Source: Scilla litardierei
Lineage: Eukaryota > Streptophyta > Magnoliopsida > Asparagales > Asparagaceae
Assembly (NCBI GenBank): GCA_030789695.1
Contig: CM061142.1
Span: 572,003,281-572,067,280, forward strand
DNA length: 64,000 nt
Reading direction: 5' to 3'
The position numbers and the translations under genes were made by a program. This document shows positions 50,072-61,000 of this stretch, one piece after another. Numbering within the stretch: position 1 is the stretch's first letter; each line of letters starts with the position of its first letter. Under the pieces are notes generated by a model. It did not search any database. It saw nothing but the letters and a program-made list of their open reading frames with translations, and was not told where the DNA came from.

Positions 50072-50919
50072 CTGCAAAAGTACCACAATGTCAGATTAGT
50101 TTTATGAGAAAATGTTAGTATGGAAAACCTAGGGATACAGATAAAACTTTGTGCAATATACAAGATACTGTTAAGATTCAGATTATCATAAACTTGTAGT
50201 TTGATATTATTGTGAAGGTGTTATGGGACCTCCAAAGTACTGTGATACATATAAAAGTTATCAAAACTGTGCTAATTATCTGAGAAGCCATCTATTTGCA
50301 TCTTTTGCATTATTCATATACCATACAACATTTAGGCCAATTATCGTAACATAAATGCATGGCTACTCATGTTTTAGGACTAAGAGCTCCGATTTATTTT
50401 AAAAGATCGGGATTCTCAATGTTCCATGTACTTAGTTTTGATTATTTAACAAAACTATATTTCTAGCTTTAATCTCCTATTTTTAGGTACCGCACCACTA
50501 CCTACAAAGGAGTGAAGTGCAAGGTAGCCAGTTTTACCTTGTTACTGTAAGGAACATCAAATTAGACCAGCAGAAACATGCTGTCTCTACTATAGAATCA
50601 CATGACTAGGCTTATACTCCAGATAAATGGAACGCTTCTAGTAGATCTTTCAGGTAGCAGTTGAGAAATACAGAAACTGAAAAATAGGATGACAACTGAT
50701 TTGTAATCATTAGAAGAATATTTAACTTGGAAGTGTAGTTGGTAAACAGTTAAGAGAGAGCATCCAGAAGGCTTCAGAGAAGACCGACTTTAAATATCAC
50801 AACAATCTATCAGGTGAACTAATGCTCTAAAAAAGAGCTGATATTTACATCAAACAAAAATCATTAAGGAGTCAAACAACTGAATAGTATGGACATCTAG
50901 TTCACCCTACACAAGTTAC

Positions 50920-50994
50920 CTGGGAAAGAGTTGGTACAGATGTAGGATCAAAATCATCGCAGTGATCAGGATCAATAGGAACACCGATGCGACC
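50920..50994 (-). pseudogene. Captured DNA primase small subunit, upstream exon
   Basis: Minus strand GRIGVPIDPDHCDDFDPTS and VPTLSQ before a GTAACT donor. The VPIDP...DDFDP..VPT block is characteristic of primase small subunits. Identification is from memory of the family, not a search. Confidence 0.7.
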
Positions 50995-51253
50995 TTGAAT
51001 AGCGTATGATCAAAAAGCAGAATATCATCAGAAACAGTACCCAATCTGCTAATGAATATGGAGCTAAACAAATAAGCAATTGACATTCAAAGTATGATAT
51101 CCAAGACACAATTGCTAACCTGTTTTAGGATGTATGCAGAATGGCGCCTTCAGCAGATGCTCATACTGAAATAATAGCCCAAAATACTCTCAGATAACCT
51201 CCGCTGGCACACAATCGTTTTCAAACAAACCAGTATAGGGAAGGTGTTAATAC

Positions 51254-51376
51254 CGTGTCAAGTGAAGCAGCGCCCAAATCACTAAATTTTGATTCGCCAG
51301 TGACAGCAGCAGTGTCAGCAAGTGCAAGCTGCTTTTTCACTATTTCACAAACCTTTTGTACTGTCTCTGGTTTTGC
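51254..51376 (-). pseudogene. Captured plastid acyl carrier protein, central exon
   Basis: Exactly 41 codons between an AACAG acceptor and a GTATTA donor: [35 protein letters not shown]. Plant ACPs have the phosphopantetheine motif GADSLDT. Here the Asp before the modified Ser is Ala. The exon joins in phase with 49138-49260. The transit peptide exons are absent. About 2 kb of intron between the two exons now holds the primase exons. Confidence 0.9.
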
Positions 51377-52409
51377 CTGTTCAAAGCAAATCGGCCATAT
51401 CAACAGCTGGAAATATGATCATTTAAAAACAGATAATAAAGATAAAACAGTAACTTAAGTGGGAAAAAATGTTTTGAACTATAGAAACCAGTTCAGAATT
51501 TCATTCTTGAGTTTCCTTGTATCTTATGATTCGTAGACATGGACAATTAGACATGGACATAAGTATCGTAATTTAACGCAAACACGGTACCGGACAAGGC
51601 AATCCTCTTACAACGTCAACACTCAACATATACACAGATTAAGGAAGAGGGGTATGTTCCTGAACATCATGCAAGATTTGAGAATGGATGAAGAAGAAGA
51701 TTAGAAAATGACTACTGTTGTATATTTATACCAGTTCTTGATTGTGGTTGACAAGAAAATCTACAAACTGCGAATTACAAGCAGAAACTTAGGTTGTATG
51801 CACTAAGCTTGAGTTCTTCTCCAATACCTCAAAATGAATACAACACACCAACACACCAACATATATCCAAAGTAGGCAAGTGTTCAGGATGTAATATTTC
51901 TTCCATGCAGGATGTAATATTTCTACTACCAAAAAATTTAACCACTATATATATGATTTAACTTGTGTAGCCTTAGACAGACTTCTCTGTTATCATCATT
52001 ACAATCGTTTGTTCCCATCCAACTGGGGTAACATTACATGTCCATACGGAGAAGGTTCTGCCTAATATTTGACTACATTGCATGACCTATTGTCATTGGT
52101 CAACCTGACGTCGGTTTCCAAAATTTTGGTTCTTAATACCTAGACCCGGAAACTATGAACAAGACAGATTTTTTTCTGGAACCTAGCAGGCCGGTTGGGG
52201 ATAGATATGCCTAATTAATTTCTTGTATAGTTTACAATCTTGCAAGCAAGCAAAAGAAGGGATAATGATAAGTTTTCTGTGGGGATTGCACACATTTCTG
52301 ATGCTTGATTAAAGAAAAAGACTTAATGGCTGCAACAGTTGAGAACAGAATCCTTGCTAGATAAATGAAAAATATTCAAGTACTTCGCTTTGTGAAGTAA
52401 ATTACCTAC

Positions 52410-52486
52410 TTTGAGGTATGGTCGAAGTCCTGGTTCCCAGTTCTGCAAAGCTCTGTTAATCCCTAACCTGATCGCTCCCACCTGAC
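52410..52486 (-). pseudogene. Captured organellar ribosomal protein uS9, exon fragment
   Basis: Minus strand between a GGCAG acceptor and a GTAGGT donor: GAIRLGINRALQNWEPGLRP. This is the conserved GQ.GAI.LGI.RAL block of ribosomal protein S9 in its plant mitochondrial-type form. uS9 sits at the small-subunit head. It follows the exon at 52788-52959. Confidence 0.75.
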
Positions 52487-52787
52487 CTGCCATAGCTCAT
52501 GCAAAATCAGCCGTACATTTGCATTTATTCACATAGGAAGAAATACTTATTTGAGCCGTCTCAATGATCCATGTTTTAAACTTGTATTATGATTTTCATA
52601 TTAAGATACTCAGAAATGTATATGAGAATTGTTTTTTAATGCATTAGAAAATGTGGGACAAACAAGAACAGAATATAAGCAATATGCATATGGTCTACAC
52701 TACAGAAAACCCACATTGACCAGGAACCATGGTTTATACAAATTTCATGTGATAACTTGAGCAAGTAGCTTTGCACAAAAATGTTAC

Positions 52788-52959
52788 TTGAGACACCACC
52801 TCCTTTCACAGTACACTTGACGTCCCAGAGGCCCAAAGTAATTGTCACCGTGAATAGACGAAGAAGCTCAGACCGATTATCAATAATCAGGAAGTATTCT
52901 TCGAATTTCCTCTCATTAACAATGAATTTCCCATCCCCTGGTTGAATCCAGACACGAGC
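52788..52959 (-). pseudogene. Captured organellar ribosomal protein uS9, upstream exon
   Basis: Minus strand: ARVWIQPGDGKFIVNERKFE, the start of the S9 fold, through LFTVTITLGLWDVKCTVKGG to VKGGGVS and a GTAACA donor. The frame is open for 57 codons. Its mitochondrial targeting part is absent. Confidence 0.75.
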
Positions 52960-53501
52960 TAATAGATAACATTTTTCTCATCAATTTTCCATCCCCTGGT
53001 TGGAAAATTGCCAGAGAGATCTTGCAAACTGAAGAAGAGGAAGAGGTTGTTTAGCAAACCTCGGTGTGTATGCATGCATTGTATATATAGGGATCAGCCT
53101 GCCCACAAATTTTGACTTGCTGACCCTGCATCTTGGACTAGGCCAACATTTTCCAGATCTCTGGAATAATGTATTATTAGAAGAATTATTAGGGCATGTG
53201 ATGTGGCCTTAATTAATCAACCGGTAATTAATTAAGGAGGAGATCGTGAATAACTAAGGGTTAGAGTGGACTAATTCAAGAGTTTCTGAGTTGTTTATAG
53301 CCTTTTTTCTTAGGCATTCAGATTCTAACATATAGATAATATTACAGGATGCGAAATCTGGACCAAACTAAACCATGTCAACATACGAAAATGTGCAATC
53401 TTTTCAAATCGAAGTAGCTTTGTGCATGCGGACGTTGGTCAATATTGAGAAACATAGAATATGTTTTTTCTTCCAGCTGAACTCCGCATATACAACAACC
53501 A

Positions 53502-53777
53502 ATGAATCCTACATTATTTATTCAAACAAAGAACAGCTCGTCTCTGCTCCATATACCCTCGCCTGCAAAGACCTCTATGTCAATTTACAAACCCACATTG
53601 AGAGGAAAAGCCAGTGTTTCTCATAAATTACACTCCGCCGCATCATCTACAGAGGGAGAATCTGATAATTCCTCACATCCCGCCATCACAGAAGAAGAAA
53701 AAGATCCTCGCACAGACCAATCGACATTACCCGAAATCCAAAACGAAGTGAAGACAACAGGGGGCAAAGCTGCCTAG
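53502..53777 (+). CDS. Unknown 91-codon ORF inside the CACTA element
   Basis: I do not recognise it. It is on the opposite strand to all captured exons. The first 45 residues are basic and Ser/Thr-rich with no acidic residue, like an organelle transit peptide. The rest is acidic (ESDNSSHPAITEEEKDPRTD). A plus-strand TATA (GTATATATAGG, near 53089-53098) lies about 400 bases upstream. It may be a small captured gene or exon, or chance. Confidence 0.33.
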   Translation: MNPTLFIQTKNSSSLLHIPSPAKTSMSIYKPTLRGKASVSHKLHSAASSTEGESDNSSHPAITEEEKDPRTDQSTLPEIQNEVKTTGGKAA

Positions 53778-54334
53778 CGCGATGAAGTGTTTTCATACGG
53801 CAGGATATGTTTCCAACTGGAATTGTAATATGCAGGTCACTGTAGCTCATGGATGTTGTCTACTTAGTATCTGGCTTCTTGAGGTAAATTAGAGCTTTCA
53901 CAATGTTTTTGCTCTCGTGCACTGTTATTTATTGAAGATATCTAAAATATGCACAAACACCCATTAAATTCCGAATTATCACCCAAACTTTAATGCATAT
54001 CAACAGAGTAATTTCATAAAATGGAAGCAAAAGCTCATGAACAAGTCACAGATGAAAGTTGATATTTCTGGATTTGTTCTGCATTTTATTTTTCCTAGCA
54101 CTATCTGAGAAACTATGATTTAAAATAATATGAAGCAAAGCAATTGAATTACCAAAGTCTAGTTAATTTGCATATGAACTAAGATATGAAAATCGAGAAT
54201 TTAAGTAACAGGTCAAGTAGATCTTTGGGAAGTTGCATTAGTGATTCACATCATTTGAGAAAACCAATTGCAAGCCACGTCAGCAGTAGGATTGGGATTT
54301 TGAAAGCAGAAGCAAAGTAGAAGGGCGACTGACC

Positions 54335-54392
54335 TTGCAGCAGCGTTGAATCCGACAGAAATCATGAACACCCAGCCTGAGATCGTCATGCT
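54335..54392 (-). pseudogene. Captured MATE/DTX transporter, downstream exon
   Basis: Minus strand between a CTGCAG acceptor and a GTCAGT donor: MTISGWVFMISVGFNAAA, the signature of plant MATE (DETOXIFICATION) efflux carriers in a transmembrane helix after the mid-protein loop. Confidence 0.85.
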
Positions 54393-54465
54393 GCAGCCAC
54401 AAATAGAACTAGCTTTAGTTGCAATGGACAAATATTCGAATCATTTTAGGAAGTAAAATGCTTAC

Positions 54466-54612
54466 CACACAGAAAGGGAATCGAGAGAGAGCTCAGGGTT
54501 CGGCAGCAACCTAGCAATGAGGACCAGTATCTGAAAATACCAAGTCTCCAGGCACAGCATCACCACCGACGCCGTCGACAGCTTCAGAAACTCCGGCAGC
54601 CCTGAAACGCCT
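54466..54612 (-). pseudogene. Captured MATE/DTX transporter, upstream exon
   Basis: Minus strand [39 protein letters not shown] and on to LDSLSV before a GTAAGC donor. The EFFKLS.AS.VMLCLE.WYF..L.L block is diagnostic of plant DTX proteins. It is open in frame. Only two of the usual six to eight exons are present. Confidence 0.87.
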
Positions 54613-54758
54613 GCCAGCTGAACCCAGCAATGCATTCAGAATTTTCCTAAAATTTTATGAAATTCGGATAGTAAAATCACACAAAACAAGGTAAAAATCA
54701 AAACATTTTGCATCTAAACCACATAAAGATTGATAAACCCTAGTTTTTTGGGTGCAAC

Positions 54759-54850
54759 CTGTACTTGTCTCTCTATCATTCGGAGCTCCTCGTTGAGCTT
54801 CTCCCGCTTGCTCAGCGAGCATTGCCTGCGGATTCGACGGCGCCCTTTGC
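54759..54850 (-). pseudogene. Captured EAF6-like (NuA4 subunit) exon
   Basis: Minus strand SKREKLNEELRMIERQV before a CAG/GTTGCA donor matches the conserved start of EAF6/MEAF6, a small subunit of NuA4-type histone acetyltransferase. Just upstream a SNPQAMLA-like sequence is in another frame, so a small indel breaks it. The match is short, hence only moderate confidence. Confidence 0.5.
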
Positions 54851-54969
54851 CCTAATTAGATAGAATTCGGGTCAGAAACGAGATCGAATTTTGAAACTTT
54901 TGGGAGAGAATCAACTATAAGGAAAATTAGGGTTTTCAATTTTTTTATCTCCTCTGCACGACGACGGTA

Positions 54970-55310
54970 AGCTTATCCCCTTTCGGAGATGCTGCGGCGA
55001 GGAGACGCCGCTGTGATGAGGGGGAGGTCGGAGACGCCGCTGATCGGAGACGCCGCTGGAGGAGGGGGAGGTCGGAGCGCCGCTACGAGGAGGGGGAGGT
55101 CGGAGCTCCGCTGCCTGAGACGAGGGTTGGGAGGAGGGGATGCCTGAGAGGAGATCTTGGGAAATTAATTTAGGGCTACGCCGCTGCGAGGATGGGGGAG
55201 GTCGGAGCTCCGCTGCGAGGATGGGGAGGTCGGAGCTCCGCTGCCTGAGACGAGAGTTGGGAGGAGGAGATGCCTGAGAGGAGATCTTGGGAAATTTAGG
55301 CCTACGAGAG
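54970..55310. repeat. GC-rich minisatellite in the CACTA element
   Basis: GGGGGAGGTCGGAG(C/A)(T/G)CCGCTG units recur about eight times, and a block of about 115 bases (GGAGGTCGGAGCTCCGCTGC to TGCCTGAGAGGAGATCTTGG) is duplicated at 55100-55170 and 55225-55300. Confidence 0.85.
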
Positions 55311-55369
55311 GGCTGGGATAGGGAGGGTTGACGCGGGAAACTGGAATTTTGGGGAATTTTTGTTTAAGC

Positions 55370-55610
55370 GCTGTGTAAGCGAGTATATAATTGTATATTT
55401 TTTAAATAAAATTGCTTAGGTAACGATTAGTACCATAGCACTAACAAAAAGCGCTATGCAAGGTATTACTTGGATAGCGCTTTAACAAAAAGCGCTATCT
55501 AAGTGATTTTTACCGTAATTTTGATTTATTTTTATTTTCTACAAGTGCAAAAGCGCTATACAAGAGCTCACTTAGATAGCGCTTTTAAAAAGCGCTATTT
55601 AAGTGGCGTT
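55370..55610. repeat. Right subterminal repeats of the CACTA element
   Basis: AAAAAGCGCTATNNAAG and TAGCGCTTTNAA units in both orientations, matching the left subterminal repeats. Confidence 0.85.
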
Positions 55611-55635
55611 ACCCAAGCCCAAATCTGTAGTAGTG

Positions 55636-56253
55636 TCACAAAGAGACCATATGACCAAGCTTCTTCAATCTCTCACATCCGAATGGTAAAGGAAAGTCAC
55701 GGCCATAGAGGAAGGAAACGACCTTTCCAAGTACACCTTGGAAGACTTGATTATCAATCTCATGGCATACGAGCACCGACTACAACAAAGAAAAGATAAG
55801 GAGCAAGCCAAGAAGAAATACGTTGCCCTCAAAGCCACATCAGAGACGGAAGAATCCAAATATGATGTTGAGGAGAAAATAGTTCTCATTTCAAAGGGTT
55901 TCAGAAAACATCTCAAGTCAGGTAAACTCTGAAACAGAAAACATATTATTGATGACCCTATTTGTTTGGATTGCAACAAGCCACGACATTTGAAGAGAGT
56001 TTGCCTAATAGCTAAGCTCAAAGAAAATAAGAAGGGAAAGAGCATAGCAAAGTTCAAGAAGTCAAAGAGGAAAGCCTTTTCCGCTTGGGATAGTAGCTCA
56101 AAGAAATCAGATGATTCTTATTCTTCATCGTCTTTAAGTGAGAAAGAAGATGAGGAAAAGGAAGAGAGGACATACTTGTGCTTCATAGACAAAGAAGACA
56201 ACAAGGTAAACTATTATGTGTCACACTCTAGCAATATTTATTCTAGTGATGAT
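55636..56253 (+). pseudogene. Copia Gag, middle part with degenerate zinc knuckle
   Basis: Continues the gag after the CACTA element: LLQSLTSEW, a stop (Gln position, 55689-55691), RKVTAIEEGNDLSKYTLEDL, LMAYEHRLQQRKDKEQ, ISKGFRKHLKSGKL, a stop, then CLDCNKPRHLKRVC. The CCHC spacing is intact, but the usual Gly before His is Arg. It ends in an acidic Ser-rich part, YSSSSLSEKEDEEKEE. The hAT-like MITE follows. Confidence 0.87.
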
Positions 56254-56990
56254 TAGGGCTGTTGACGAACAGAACGTTCGACGAACTACTCGTGAATAAG
56301 CTCGGTATACGTTCGTTTACGTTCGTTCAAGAAGCTTAATGAATAAGCTTGAACAGATTTTTAGAGCTCGGTTAGTTAACGAACAGAGCTTGAACATAAC
56401 CGTGTTCGTTCATTTATGTTCATGAACAAGCTAGTTAAGTGTTCGTGAAAAAGCTCGTTAAGTGATGTTCATGAACAAGCTCGTTAAGTGTTCGTGAACG
56501 AACATGTACCGAAAATAGTAAATTTAGACAAATACTATATTTTTTACTATGCTTGGAATAGATGCTCGTTATGGGATTTATGGAGCTATTATATTGGATT
56601 TATTTGTTTTTGTCATGCAAATTTTTATCCTTTTATTTAATTGATTTAGTTATTGGCAATTAGGTTTAAATATTGTTATTCCTGATTAAAAAATTGACAT
56701 TCGTTTGTTTGATTGAAAATCTGTTCATGAACAAGATTGATTGTGTGTTCACGAACATGTTCACGAACAAGCTCGATAAGTCTTGTTAACAAACAAAACG
56801 TTCGATTAACTACTCGTGAACAAGCTCGGTAAATGTTCGTTTACGTTCGTTCGATAAGCTTAACGAACAAGCTTGAACAGGTTTTTAGAGCTCGGTTAGT
56901 AAACGAACAGAGCTTGAACATGGATTTTGTTCGTGAACAAAACCAAGCTCCATGTTCAAGCTCGTTCAAACTCGTTCGTCAACAGCCCTA
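56254..56990. mobile_element. hAT-like MITE
   Basis: TIR TAGGGCTGTTGACGAAC with complementary right end GTTCG(T)CAACAGCCCTA, and a perfect 8-bp target duplicate GTGATGAT (56246-56253, 56991-56998). The interior is an array of GTTCGTGAAC / GAACAAGCTCG palindromic units, denser near both ends. There is no transposase. It interrupts the copia gag between two acidic Ser/Asp codon runs. Confidence 0.92.
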
Positions 56991-57591
56991 GTGATGATGA
57001 CTGTAATTGGGAAGAAGAGTATCGCAAGCTTTATGCACAATATGAGAAAAACTTTAGAGAACTTTTGACTCTTAAGAAAAAGCATAAACTTGTAATACCA
57101 GTTATTATAATCTTGAATTAGAAAAGATTATGAAAGAAAATATAAAATTGATTGGTAAGAATAATGAGCTAGAAGAAAAGAATAGGAAGCTTAGTGTATA
57201 GTATAAAGACCTTAGTGATAGATTTAGTGACCTAGAAAATAACATGACCGACATTAAGTTCAAACATGAAGATTTGTGTAGAAATGTGGCCAAGTTTAAC
57301 AAAGGTAAGGAAAAACTAGATGAATTAAGTAGCTTAGAAATACCCTCTAGTAGCAAATATGGCTTAGGGTATGAGAAGAACCATCAAAAAGCTGGGGCTA
57401 CTAATCATCCATCTAGGGTTCATAAAACTCAAAATGGATTCGTCAAAGTTTGGATACCCAAGAGAGGGACCGTCCAAATGAATGATAAATACATTTCTAG
57501 CTTTATGAACAATGTTCATTTTAGTAGGGATTATAGATTTTATTGTAATGAGAAGTCAACACCCAAATCGGTTTGGTTCCCCATTAGTTAA
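56991..57591 (+). pseudogene. Copia Gag C-terminal part
   Basis: Coiled-coil-like Lys/Glu/Asn-rich segment (EEEYRKLYAQYEKNFRELL; then ELEEKNRKLSV, a stop, YKDLSDRFSDLENNM). It ends with NGFVKVWIPKRG, a phrase seen in copia Gag-pol linkers, and is open to 57591. No protease or integrase follows. Confidence 0.78.
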
Positions 57592-57989
57592 TATTTTTGC
57601 TCGATGACTAATCCCATGGACTTTAAAGAAACGAGTACCAAGACATTTTGATTTTTAGGTACTTATTTATAATGGGATTAGAAGCAAGCCCCAAGATTGC
57701 TAAGAAGATGCACAATTTTAGGGAAGAATCAAAAGTGATGAGCAAATTTGCAAGTTGAGCTAAGTATTTATGGCATTTATAAATATTTCAATATGTGGTA
57801 AAATTTTCATTATTTGATAAATTATTCTTACTTTCAATATTTGGTATTCTAATTAATAAACACTCGGTATAATGCATCCCCTTTGCTAGAACACTTGATA
57901 TTGAGTCACACACACTTTAGGCTCATTCTTGCATATATGTAGGAGGAGAGATCACTTAATTTCATAATCATATACTTTTTAATGATAAC
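57592..57989. other. Non-coding stretch before the polypurine tract
   Basis: AT-rich. It carries a 'GATTTTTAGGTACTTATTTATAATGGG' type stretch (in part TTTTTAGGTACTTA) and no ORF. In autonomous copia elements several kb of pol would be here. Confidence 0.5.
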
Positions 57990-58003
57990 AAAAGGGGGAG
58001 AGA
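57990..58003 (+). other. Polypurine tract of the second gag-only copia element
   Basis: AAAAGGGGGAGAGA, the expected PPT, 62 bases before the next insertion. Confidence 0.85.
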
Positions 58004-58064
58004 TATTAGATGCACATGCATAATCATATATGCATGTTATTTAGAGCATATAGTTGGTTGATAA

Positions 58065-61000
58065 TGTAACGACCCGATTCCCGGGCCCGTTACTTTTTGG
58101 TAATTGCGCAGGTCCTGCAGTTAACCAGTGAAAACAAAATAGCCACGATGCAGAGATGTACAAAATACCCAAATAGTGTCCAATTATTACATCCATATTG
58201 TACAAAAATGGTCCAACAATGAAGGAAAGTAAATACAACTGAAAACAACTCTGAAAACTGCGGACTCATGGGCAAATTCAGGCGCTATTAACTCTAGAAC
58301 ATCTGCTTCCATATGTGCGTCGTCTGCGGTGCCACAGAGATGAAACCGTATGTAAGTCACAACAATTCTAACAATAGAAACAAAGTAGTGCAAAAGTATG
58401 GAACAAGCTATAGTAAACAAAAGATGGTCACACAGGTATAAAAAGTAAAGTAGGAGCTGACAGATAAGTAAAGCACTGGTTACTGTTCAGGTGTGGTAAG
58501 TGAAGTTCATGTGATGCATAAAGTAAAGGTGACTGAACTAGAGCAATAACTGTGGCATGACAATATTTTGATCACCGTCAATGTGAAGACGTTAGTTAGA
58601 CATCCATATGGTTGTAGCAACACTTAGGGAGGTGAGCGTCGTTTGGCTATCTAATAGTGTAGGCGGGCCTAATAATAAGAAGTCTAACTTAACTTCCAAA
58701 TTAGCCAGTCAGTCAGGGCTTGAAGGCACAGGTCACTTCAAAGACCGCAGGAACAAGTCCATTGGTTGACCAACCCCCTTCCCATTCCTTCCTAGACACT
58801 GATTCGGTCGTAATTTAAGACCGCTCATTATTAAACCGTTTTACCACGTTCGAGTAGTCTCGACTTAGTCCGTAGAATAGTAGTAGTTGTGCCTGAAGCA
58901 ATGGTATCAATCAATTATCAATCATCAATCAAACTAGTGCATCAGTCTTAAATGCCGTAAGGGCCCAATAGTGTGCTCCGTAAATGCCCGAGGGCCCAAT
59001 AGTGTTCTCAGTAAACGTGCTCCGTAAATGCCCTAAGGCCCAATAGTGTGTTCAGACAATACCAACAACCATGAGCACAATACAGCAATCAAACTAGTGC
59101 ATCAGCCTTGGCTCGAGTGTACGATATGCAACCAGAAGTGCACCCATCCCACGGAGCAACTCGTGGAATCTCTACCTACCATTCCTGCAGGGTGATGGTA
59201 CAGCTTAACTAATAAGGGTGGACCCGGTCACTCCCGCACACTGCGTAGCTCAAGATTACCCCAAAACCCGTGTCGTATCATAATCCAATGTTCATATCAG
59301 TGTTCGTATCAATATGGCCTCATGGGCCCTGTATCAATCAGCTAGTGCAACAGTCTTAGCTCGAGTGTACGATATGCAACCAGAAGTGCACCCATCCCAC
59401 GGAGCAACTCGTGGAATCTCTACCTACCATCCCTTGCAGGGTGATGGTACAGCTTAACTAATAAGGGTGAACCCGGTCACTCCCGCACACTACGTAGCTC
59501 AAGACTACCCCATAACCCATGTTGTATCACATTTCACATTTATATCAGTATCAGTGTCTGTACCCATATCCGTATCTGTATGGCCTCATAGGCCCATCAT
59601 TTCGTACATCCAACAATGTGTACTACAATACATCCATCAATGAGTACATCAAATACATTTATACGGTAGTTACTTGCTGAAAAGTCAAGGCTGAAAAGTC
59701 AAGGCAATGCTTTGAAGTCCAACAACTATGATATTTAATCCCATAAAAGTGCACTATCTCAAATTAGTTCCGAGCAATGCTTTGAAGTCCAACAATATAT
59801 GATATTTAATCTCATAAAAGTGCACTATCTCAATTTAGTCATTTGGTCATTCCACTATTGATTAGTCCTCAAGTTAATTAGGTCTCTAGTCAATTGCTCA
59901 AGTCAATAGCTGTTCTGAGACTAGATGACATGTCCTAAGTTCATACTAGTACACTATCCAGATTTCTAAAGTTAGAATTAGAGTGACTTACCTATTTAAG
60001 ATCGTCGTAGCAAGACGAGGTTGGAGCAAGAGCTTATAAAGATGCTGGTGCACGAGTGTTAGTACCTGCAGGCACAAGAAACTCATCAGTTACAAGATAC
60101 CATATTTCTATCTATTTAATCTGATCGTTTCGATTTTTAGAATCGATTGAAACGTCGTCAAAAAGTGTTCTAAATTTTTCTATAGACTAGATATGATGAA
60201 AATAATTTTACTGTAAGAGGAAATAATTTTCGGAAGCTTGTAGTAATTTTTATAAGTTTTAAAAGCTTAAAATCAATTTAAAAACTAATTTTTAATTAAG
60301 TACGTAATTATTCTGGATGCAATCTGCATCAGAAAGTTGCAAATGAACTGTCAAAATGGCCGTCTCGAAGAATATTTTAACATATATTTTTATCGTATAT
60401 TAGTTTACGTGAAAATAGTGAGTTACGGATTTTTGAACGAAAATAATGTGTTTATCTTTTAGGCTTAAAAATTAACACGAGCAAAACTAAGCGTCCAATT
60501 GAGACGAAACTAGTGCCATTAGGTCCAGAATGTCATTTCTGATTTTCCAGAGGTAGTTTCGTATTTTTCTGACCCGTGTATAATTAGTTATGGATTTTAT
60601 AACATTAAACCCTATTATTAATTATTTAAAAAATGAAAATACGAAAGTTCTTAGTAATTACGGAATTGCCATCGCCATATTACGCACGCATGCAGCGGCG
60701 GCGGAGGCGTGGTTCGTGCTTGGCGGCGGGGCTCGGCGACCGGGGGCGGCGTGGCGGTGCAGGCAGGTGGAGGCGGAGCGGGAGGCGGGCTCCGGCATGC
60801 TGGGGAGGCCGTGCAGGCGGTGGCGGGACTCGGCGGGTGCTGCGGCGACTCGGAGGAGGTGATCACCGGAGATAGAGGGAGGCGGGGGCGTTGCTGCCGT
60901 GGGCGCTGCGTCGGAGGCAGCAATCAGAGGCGGTGGAGCTGGGCGAGTCGCCGTCGACGTTGACGGGCGGAGCTTGGAGCGGAGGGGGTGTTCGGAGACG

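Larger units (their letters stand above)
48392..55635. mobile_element. Pack-CACTA element carrying fragments of five host genes
   Basis: Both ends read CACTACTACA inward, and TCA flanks both sides (48389-48391, 55636-55638), the 3-bp target duplicate of CACTA elements. Subterminal repeats of TAGCGCTTTTAAGCGCTA type occupy 48415-48600 and 55370-55610. No transposase is present. The middle holds exon pieces of EAF6-like, MATE/DTX, organellar uS9, plastid ACP and DNA primase small subunit genes, all on the minus strand, plus an unknown plus-strand ORF. The element cut the copia gag at 48391. Confidence 0.92.
46641..58064 (+). mobile_element. Second gag-only copia element, with two insertions in gag
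   Basis: 5' LTR, PBS and gag lie at 46641-48391. The gag resumes after a CACTA insertion at 55636 and again after a hAT-like MITE at 56991. A polypurine tract at 57990-58003 is followed by about 60 bases and then a new LTR element at 58065. No protease, integrase, RT or RNase H is present between gag and PPT, so like the element at 8768 it is a gag-only type. The 60 bases after the PPT do not obviously match the 5' LTR start, so the 3' LTR is either rearranged or its start is misjudged. Confidence 0.75.

Noticed and set aside
49138..54850. Intact, expressed host genes for ACP, uS9, primase or MATE at this locus
   Set aside because: Only internal exons are present, several with stops or frame breaks, and all lie within one CACTA element between its TCA duplicates.
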